Assembly: GCA_009599575.1 (NCBI GenBank)
Contig: VWND01000047.1
Coordinates: forward strand, 1-64,000
DNA: 64,000 nt
Reading direction: 5' to 3'
Origin: Blumeriella jaapii
Taxonomy: Eukaryota > Ascomycota > Leotiomycetes > Helotiales > Drepanopezizaceae
Shown here: in pieces, positions 57,999 to 64,000 of the stretch
How positions within the stretch are numbered: position 1 is the stretch's first letter
Layout: each line of letters opens with the position of its first letter
Notes under the pieces: generated by a model
Database searches by the model: none
What the model saw: only the letters and a program-made list of their open reading frames with translations
What the model was told of the DNA's origin: nothing
Made by a program: the position numbers and the translations under genes

Positions 57999-58505
57999 CT
58001 GGAGGAGAAGGGAAAGAAATTTGTTTTCACTAATCAGTCTAACGGTTGTACGGTAGTTATTGATGCTACTACCATTCAACCAACCTTATCGTATATGGAT
58101 TTATTGCTCCTTTCCCCTGTTAGTTATCCTGGTGTAAAGGGCTCCGGTGATCATGTCCCAAAAACAGTGGGTCGTGCACGGACCACACTACGTTATCCTA
58201 CGTTATTACTACCACCCCCTACCATCCCCCTGCCACACCCTCAGCCACCCACCCAGCCACACCCTCGCACCTCGCACTTCGCACTCCACCATCATCTCCC
58301 TAGTTTATATTAGTATTTACAACTCCGCCATCACCACCACTATCACCAACACCAGGAAATTGAGAGGCCAGCCTTTCAAACCCCCCGTTTTGCAACAAAC
58401 TAGTATAAAATTGAAAGGCCAGCCCTTCAAACCTTTCGTATTGCAATAATACTATTATTATTAATATTATAATTATTGCTAGTATTTTCACCAGTAGGCA
58501 GAGGG
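57999..58505 (+). other. Normal-composition DNA, possible fragment of a host gene
   Basis: The pre-insertion target of H, free of RIP bias. An open frame through 58313 reads EEKGKKFVFTNQSNGCTVV and LSYMDLLLLSPVSYPG from about 58001, then turns Pro/His/Leu-rich over a C-rich tract (58200-58300). The ATG at 57966 lies in the H LTR and cannot be the original start. No family recognised. 58362-58450 holds two direct copies of about 45 bp (GGCCAGCCTTTCAAACC type). Confidence 0.5.
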
Positions 58506-58773
58506 TGTGACGACTCACTTTTTTGCCACCTCTCGTGTCACCCCAGCAACTACGTATAGCTGCAAGCTCCCTGGTCTCCTGGTGGGTCTTCTATCAACTG
58601 TGGAAATTATTTATATATATAAAACTTTTTCTTTTTAGCAACCTTTGCCTTTTGCAGTTATTGATTTTAAATAAATATTTTTATTACAAAACCAAAAGCT
58701 CGTTTTTTATATTATATAAACACGGCGATTAATTAATTGATTTCCCAGCTTTTCGATTGATTAAATCGTTATA
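58506..58773 (+). repeat. 5' LTR of A5
   Basis: 268 bp, starting TGTGACGACTCACTT and ending ATCGTTATA, with the family TATATATATAAA tract near 58612. Confidence 0.95.
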
Positions 58774-59089
58774 TTATTAATAACTTTTTTTTTACGCTAG
58801 CGACGGCGTAAACTATTTTTTTTTTCGAATTTTTTACGAGTTATACCAAAATGATCGGCCGGTCGTAAAAAAGCTTATTTTCGCATTTTGCGAAAAATAG
58901 CTTTTGTTTAACGATTTTTTTCCTAGCAAAGCTTTTTAGCTTCTGCTATTATATTTTAATCTCCTTTTTTTTAATTAGCGAAAAAGCAGCCTTCCCCAAA
59001 AGCTTTTTTTTTTTTGAAAAATAATTTTTTTTTCCGAAAAAAAAAAAAAAAAAAAAAAACAGAGCGCTAATTATTTCGCCTGCCATCTT

Positions 59090-60400
59090 TTTTTTGCAGC
59101 TTAACGCTGAAAGCGTTTAATTAAAACTTTTGCAAAATTAATTAAAAAAAGCGCAAAAGCGTAAACGATAATTTTTGGAAATTATACGACTGCGACAGAC
59201 CCTTTAATTAAAGCGTTTGATAGAATTTATCGAACGTGCTTTTGCTAATCGCGAATCTATTGCTTTTTCCTTTTTTCGCAACGTTTTATTTTAATTAACA
59301 AACGTTGCAAATCAACTTTTACGCTTTTCGCGAACTTTTTTTAAATTTCTTTTTGACGGCCAAAACCCTAGCGCGCTTTTTAAACGTTATAATTCCTATT
59401 TATTTGCTAACTTTCGACTAGCTCGTATAAAACGCGTTTCGAACTTTGAGTTTAAGTTAAATAATAATAAAAATTACAAAACACGCTATTAAAAAACTAA
59501 AATTTTCGATAATTTCGAATTTTATTACGATTATTTCGCTAGCGATCGATTTCGCAAAAATTATATATTCGATCAGACCGAAAGCGTAGCAAAAAAGTTT
59601 TTTATTTTACGTATTTTAAACCGTTCCGATCTTATATTTTCCGAAAAATTAATCAAAAAAATCGCCGATTTTCTGGCCGATTTTTTAAACGTTTAAAAGG
59701 CCGAAAACGAATTTAAAATGCTTATAATAAATACGCACGACGATTTTTAGCGATTTTATTTGCGATTTTCCATTTTCGTAGCAAACGCTTAAATACGAAT
59801 TGATAAACAGCTTTAAAACGCTTTTCGCGATAAAATATTAAAGCGTTTACGAAAAAAGCTGTATTTGAAATAAACGCGTATAACGACTTTTAAAAATTGG
59901 CTTACCGCCGTCCGTTAAAAAAAACAAAGTCAATTGGCTAAACGAATTTTATACGCGAATCGTTTTTTAACCAAATTTATTATTTATTAAAATGATAAGT
60001 TTTTGATTAAAGCGTATTACGAATTAAATCGTACGTACGAAAATCGCTTAAATACTTTATAAGCTTTTCTTTAGCCTTTTGCTGTTTTTTCTTTTTTTCT
60101 ACGCTAAAACGCCCTTTTTGGCGTTTTTTCCTTTCGATCGGACCAACGATAACGCTCGTTTTTTATTTTATATCAGAAAATTTAAAAAAGCTAATTTGCA
60201 CGATTTTTTACGGGCCGACCCTCGGTTCCATCCAAAAGCTTTTTTAAATTAATAAATATAAACGAAATCGAACCGGCCGAAAATTCGCTTTTTGATAATA
60301 ATAATAAAAACGAAAATTCTTTTTTAAACGATTTTTAAAATGCATACGAAAAAGTTAAAAGCTTTCCCGCCAATCGGAAAAACGCCCAGGCCTAAGCAAA
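59090..60400 (+). pseudogene. A5 gag (decayed)
   Basis: Same gag as A2 and A3, with similar stops. Blocks matching ENEFKML and THDDF are readable around 59705-59755. Confidence 0.65.
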
Positions 60401-60429
60401 GCTTTTTTTTTAAGCGTATTACGCGATAT

Positions 60430-60580
60430 GCGTTATTTTAACGTTCGAAAGCTTTTTAATAGCGATTTATTAATAATTTTCGTTATATTTATCAAAAATG
60501 ACTTTTCGTACAAAATAAAAGCGCTCGCCGATTTTAAAACAAACGGTTATGCGTTAATCGATTCGGCGTTAATTAAATTT
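60430..60580 (+). pseudogene. A5 retropepsin-like protease (decayed)
   Basis: MRYFNVRKLF, then KALADFKTNGYALIDSALI before a T homopolymer, as in A2 and A3. Element I lies about 200 bp downstream. Confidence 0.6.
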
Positions 60581-60780
60581 TTTTTTTTTTTTTTTAAATT
60601 TTGATTTAATTTCTTTCGGCTTTTTTCTTGTAAAAAAGTATAATAAAACTCGTAGCTATTTAATTATATATTTTACGCTTTTTAATTTTATTATTAATAA
60701 TCGAATACAATCGTTTACTTTTTTTTTAATTATTAATTTCGGAAATTATAATAAGATTTTAAAAAAAGCTTGGTTGGCCG

Positions 60781-60950
60781 TGTGACGAACCTCATATATT
60801 TCCCTTAAGATACAGACAGAGAGCTGAAAGGAAGGAAGCTCGGGGCGAACTATATACACTGTAGAACCCCCTGCCCCTGGCGCTACGCCAGAACTGTAAC
60901 GGAAGACTGAAGAGCCGAAAGCCGAACAGCCGAATGGCCGGGCCGTTACA
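60781..60950 (-). repeat. 3' LTR of element I
   Basis: 170 bp, TGTGACGAACCTC to GGCCGTTACA on plus, GC-rich. The frame at 60746-61051 that crosses it is a by-product. Confidence 0.95.
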
Positions 60951-60964
60951 CTACCCCCCCCTCC
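60951..60964 (-). other. Polypurine tract of element I
   Basis: On plus CTACCCCCCCCTCC, i.e. a purine run on minus immediately before the 3' LTR, the usual start of plus-strand DNA synthesis. Confidence 0.75.
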
Positions 60965-61088
60965 GAAAAAAGCTGGCCTTTCAGCTGTACAGAAAATTAT
61001 ACCGAAGGTTCGGCACACCGAAATAAAATGAACGAACGACTGCAGTTGCAATTAAAGAATAAAAGAGTGTAAAAATGAAAGAAAACCA

Positions 61089-62257
61089 CTACTGAAAACC
61101 CCATTCCGAACCGTCCGAAAACTCCTCAGCTAATGCAGCCTGAATTTCAGCCTTATTTTCATCGCCGTACAAGCCGATTGCAGCCATTTGCTCCTTTTTC
61201 AGTATCTCGGGGGCAATAGCGGGTCTGAATTTACAGCCCGCAATTCAGTGATTTATACCGCCGCATTTAGTACAGCAGTTTGCACGGCGCTAGGCCTCTT
61301 TTTGAGCTATCGATAAATTAGGAGCCCTAGGTAGAATTGGATATTTCTGATTCAGAGTCAAAGTTTCGTTTTTGTTAATTGCATTTAAAACTTCGATTGC
61401 ATTTAATTTATTAATACGTTCGAGCTTTTTTCGTTCGCGTTTTTCGATTTGCGTAATATCTATAGGGTCGCCAGCGTCGTATATCAGCCGGCGGGTCGGC
61501 GTATTCGTACGCATACCGACCACCCTAAGGGGGGGGTTGTTCCGAGGGGCGTTCCGAGGGGTGCTAGGGCCGGGCTGGCCCGAAGGGAAAGAAAAAGAAG
61601 AGGGGCCGAAACTGACTGATCGGGAATCCGAACCAATTAAACGTTGTAAAAATGCAACGTATGCAATCCAAATGATAAGAAGGTCCATATGGCCCCGGAG
61701 TAGCCTTTTCACCGGATCGGCTAAACCGTTCCGAAATGCGACGATTTTGGCTACGTTATTTTAATTAATACGATTTTCGTGCAATAAACGCTGAAAGGTC
61801 GTAATATAAACCTGCAAAAAGCTGGAACCTTATTTGCACGCTAATAATCGGTTTTTTGCCTTTTAAATCTTATTCGGGTTATCGTATACTCGGCGCAGTT
61901 TTTCGAATAAAATATAATAATTCCAAGATTGATATGATTCGGCCGAAGAAAGCAGGGGTAAAATTAGCGATTGGCAATTGTTTTCGAGATTTGCAAAAAC
62001 GTAATAGAATTGGGCGGTGGCGTTGCCGATTAACTGGCCGTCGATTCGTAATTTGGCTTTAATTGAAAGGTATTATATATCCCATTTGATTCTACCAAAC
62101 TTGACAGGATCGGGTAAACACGGCCTGGGCCGACGATTTCGGTCAGATCGTCGATTCGTATGTCGAGGTTTTCTAGCTGCTGCTCGAGTTCTAAAATGCG
62201 TTGCTGCATTTGTAGTTGAATAGAATTGGCAGAGCCTTCAGGAAGTGGTGTAGACAT
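61089..62257 (-). pseudogene. Element I gag with zinc knuckle, frameshifted
   Basis: Starts MSTPLPEGSANSIQLQ with a coiled-coil-like stretch (QQRILELEQQLENLDIRIDD). A frame change near 62125 then leads to LRIDGQLIGNATAQFYYVF, SWNYYILFEKLRRVYDNP, RNGLADPVKRLLRGHMDLL: a capsid of Ty3 Gag type. After the 140-codon piece (61290-61712) comes a stop, then CCTKCGGINH-stop-IAGC, a CX2CX4HX4C zinc knuckle, and an acidic end (AEIQAALAEEFSDGSEWGF) with the stop at 61089-61091. About five stops plus the frameshift make it nonfunctional, but far less decayed than other gags here. Confidence 0.8.
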
Positions 62258-62665
62258 AGCTATGACGTAGCTAGTTTAGAAGCGAAAGAACAAAGGGGAG
62301 GTTGTTGCTGTAGTAGCTGTCGGGGGTGCTTTTGGGTCGGAAGCATCAAGTTATCGGTGGGAGTAGTCGTATTAAAGTGTAGTAAAGGCGGTGCACGCTA
62401 GTATGGCGGTAGCGTACGAGAAGGTGCAATAATCGTAGTAATAGAAGTAGGTAGGTGGCGCAATTGATCGGAAGCGCCTGAAACGATACGTGGCGAGAGT
62501 TGTAGTCGATAAAAAAGGCAATAAATCAATAAATGGGCATCCGCAGATCCCGAGTTAATAAATCAATATTAATAAGTCTAATAAACAATAAATCAATAAA
62601 GTCGATATTAATAAGGCCAATAAATCAATAAATACGACGTCACTCCGAACGAAGGGTCTGTATAG
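62258..62665 (-). other. Element I leader
   Basis: Between gag start and the 5' LTR. 62516-62633 contains a repeated AATAAATCAATAA motif in several copies. No tRNA primer site was identified next to the LTR. Confidence 0.6.
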
Positions 62666-62835
62666 TGTGACGAACCTCATATATTTCCTTTAAGATACAG
62701 ACAGAGAGCTGAAAGGAAGGAAGCTCGGGGCGAATTATATACACTGTAGAACCCCCTGCCCCTGGCGCTACGCCAGAACTGTAACGGAAGACTGAAGAGC
62801 CGAAAGCCGAACAGCCGAATGGCCGGGCCGTTACA
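62666..62835 (-). repeat. 5' LTR of element I
   Basis: 170 bp, nearly identical to 60781-60950 (C/T differences at the TTCCYTTAAG and CGAAYTATAT positions). Confidence 0.95.
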
Positions 62836-63235
62836 GGCCGAATATTAAATTTTATTAAATTGTAATAAACGCAAGCTGCATTGGCCAAAATCTTACCCTT
62901 TTATAGCCTTTTACGCTCGTTGTATTAAAATCTTTTATTTATATCTTCGAAAGATTTAATTTCGCTATTAAAACGACGTTATAAAACGTGATAAAAACCT
63001 TAATTAATTATAACAGATTTACGACGCTATACGAAGCGCGAAAAAATCGAATTTCACTCGCGGTGCCAATTTCGATAGCGACGCCAATAAAATAATATAA
63101 GAAATTATATTATTTTTTCAAACTGCCGATTTTTTTTTATTATTTCTTTTTTTTCTTTTTTTCTTTCGTCAAAACAACTTTTTCGTTCTACGAAAAACAA
63201 TTATATTAAAAACCGAAAAAAAAACCTTCGCCGCG

Positions 63236-64000
63236 ATGATTTTTCAGCTTAATATAATCCACAGTTCAGATAAGCTTTTTTTTAAACCTTTTAAACGATC
63301 AGTTCGAAAACGAATCTTTCAACCTATTGCTTACCTAATTTTTATCTGCCAAATTATTATATACGCTTTTAAGCTGATTTTCAGAAAAAAAGCAATTAAA
63401 ATGTTTTTAATTTTTTTATACGAAATCGACAAAATACTAGACGACTTTACGTATAATATTTTTTTTAAAACTTAATCTTATAGTTTTTTCGAACGTTTCA
63501 AAACCAACGAAATATCGATTTCGACCTTTTTAACCAGCTTAGCAAAGCTAACTTCGAATAAACCTTTTTTCGAATTTTTTCTCCGAAATACAAAAACCTC
63601 GAATACGTATTTTTTAAAGCTGCCAATAACAAACTAGCTTTTTACCGGCTTTACGACTATAAAATCAAATTTATTATAAATAAAAAAAAGCTGAAATACA
63701 CTTTTTTATATAAAATATCGATTTCAAAGCTCGAGATTATTAAAATTTATTTGCAAAATAATTTTAACAAAAGTTTTATCGAATTTTTCACCGTTTTCTT
63801 CGCTGTTTTAATGCTTTTCGCTAAAAAACCCGACGGTTTATTACGTTTTTATATCGACTATCGAACTTTTAATAATATTATTCGTAAAAATCGCTATTTT
63901 TTTCTTTTTATCGATAAAACTTTTGCTCGTTTTTCGAAAGCACGAATTTTTACGAAATTCGATATTCGTTAAGCTTTTTATAAAATTCGAATAAACTTCG
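63236..64000 (+). pseudogene. A5 reverse transcriptase, N-terminal part (decayed)
   Basis: Open pieces 63236-63475 and 63751-63972 match the pre-RT and RT start of A0, A2 and A3: MFLIFLYEIDKILDDFTYN, then FAKKPDGLLRFYIDYRTFNN and ARIFTKFDIR with the first catalytic Asp, then a stop. The catalytic box lies beyond the window. Confidence 0.8.

Larger units (their letters stand above)
60781..62835 (-). mobile_element. Element I, 2.06-kb gag-only LTR retroelement, little RIP
   Basis: LTRs of 170 bp at 60781-60950 and 62666-62835 differ at only about two positions. Perfect 5-bp duplication GGCCG (60776-60780 and 62836-62840). Base composition is normal, in sharp contrast to the host A5. A polypurine tract next to the left LTR (GGAGGGGGGGGTAG on minus) gives minus orientation. 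The 1.7-kb interior holds a gag remnant and no protease, RT or integrase, so it must depend on another element for movement. Confidence 0.92.
58506..64000 (+). mobile_element. Retroelement A5, family-A copy running off the window, interrupted by I
   Basis: LTR at 58506-58773, leader, gag, protease, then element I (60781-62835) with duplication GGCCG, then the pol part to the window end. The 3' LTR and target duplication are outside. Confidence 0.93.

Noticed and set aside
57966..58313. 115-codon frame taken as a complete gene
   Set aside because: The start codon lies in the LTR of element H; only the part after 57998 can be host sequence, reported as a possible fragment.
60746..61051. 101-codon minus-strand frame
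   Set aside because: It crosses the polypurine tract and LTR of element I and enters A5; a nearly identical frame at 62640-62888 exists only because the LTR is repeated.
61372..61764. 130-codon plus-strand frame in element I
   Set aside because: Antisense to the gag of element I, which has capsid-like residues and a zinc knuckle on minus.

Overview
The window is an AT-rich, gene-poor block from a filamentous ascomycete (Pezizomycotina-type) genome. It is built almost entirely of nested Ty3/gypsy-type LTR retrotransposons decayed by C:G-to-T:A change. Related copies differ nearly always by C-to-T or G-to-A. CpA and TpG are scarce, TpA is everywhere, and CpG survives, which is the signature of repeat-induced point mutation (RIP). 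The species cannot be named from the sequence. A (CCCTAA)n tract at 24045-24064 fits the common fungal telomere motif.

Layout. Family A (LTR about 268 bp, full element about 6.42 kb, 5-bp target duplication) is present in several copies: A0 (minus, 1-1149 plus 20265-22304), A1 (minus, 2250-8672), A2 (plus, 10471-16891), a 192-bp LTR fragment (22305-22496), A4 (plus, internally deleted, 23281-24842), A3 (plus, 27118-44859) and A5 (plus, 58506 to the window end). Family B (1150-20264, LTR 218 bp) sits inside A0 with duplication TCGAT, and A1 and A2 sit inside B. Family E (31998-43270, 11.3 kb, LTR 267 bp, 4-bp duplication) sits inside A3. A remnant of family F, with no LTR found, fills about 45.2-51.5 kb. 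Family H (51985-57998, minus, LTR 175 bp) follows. A small, nearly undecayed gag-only element I (60781-62835, LTR 170 bp, duplication GGCCG) sits inside A5.

Only three stretches look like ordinary, less mutated DNA: 22497-23280, about 25.3-27.1 kb, and 57999-58505. The middle one holds the single convincing intact gene of the window, at 26512-26796. It encodes a 94-residue secreted, cysteine-rich protein (8 Cys in a 74-residue mature chain). It has its own TATA box and 5' leader, and lies about 350 bp downstream of a well-preserved solo LTR of family E. A small cysteine-rich secreted protein inside a RIP-decayed retrotransposon block is the classic setting of fungal effector genes.

None of the retrotransposon genes is intact. 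Gag, protease, reverse transcriptase, RNase H and integrase remnants can still be followed by residual motifs, and one or both catalytic aspartates of the reverse transcriptase are Asn in all five families whose active site can be read. Coordinates of the decayed domains are approximate. LTR ends and target duplications were read directly.
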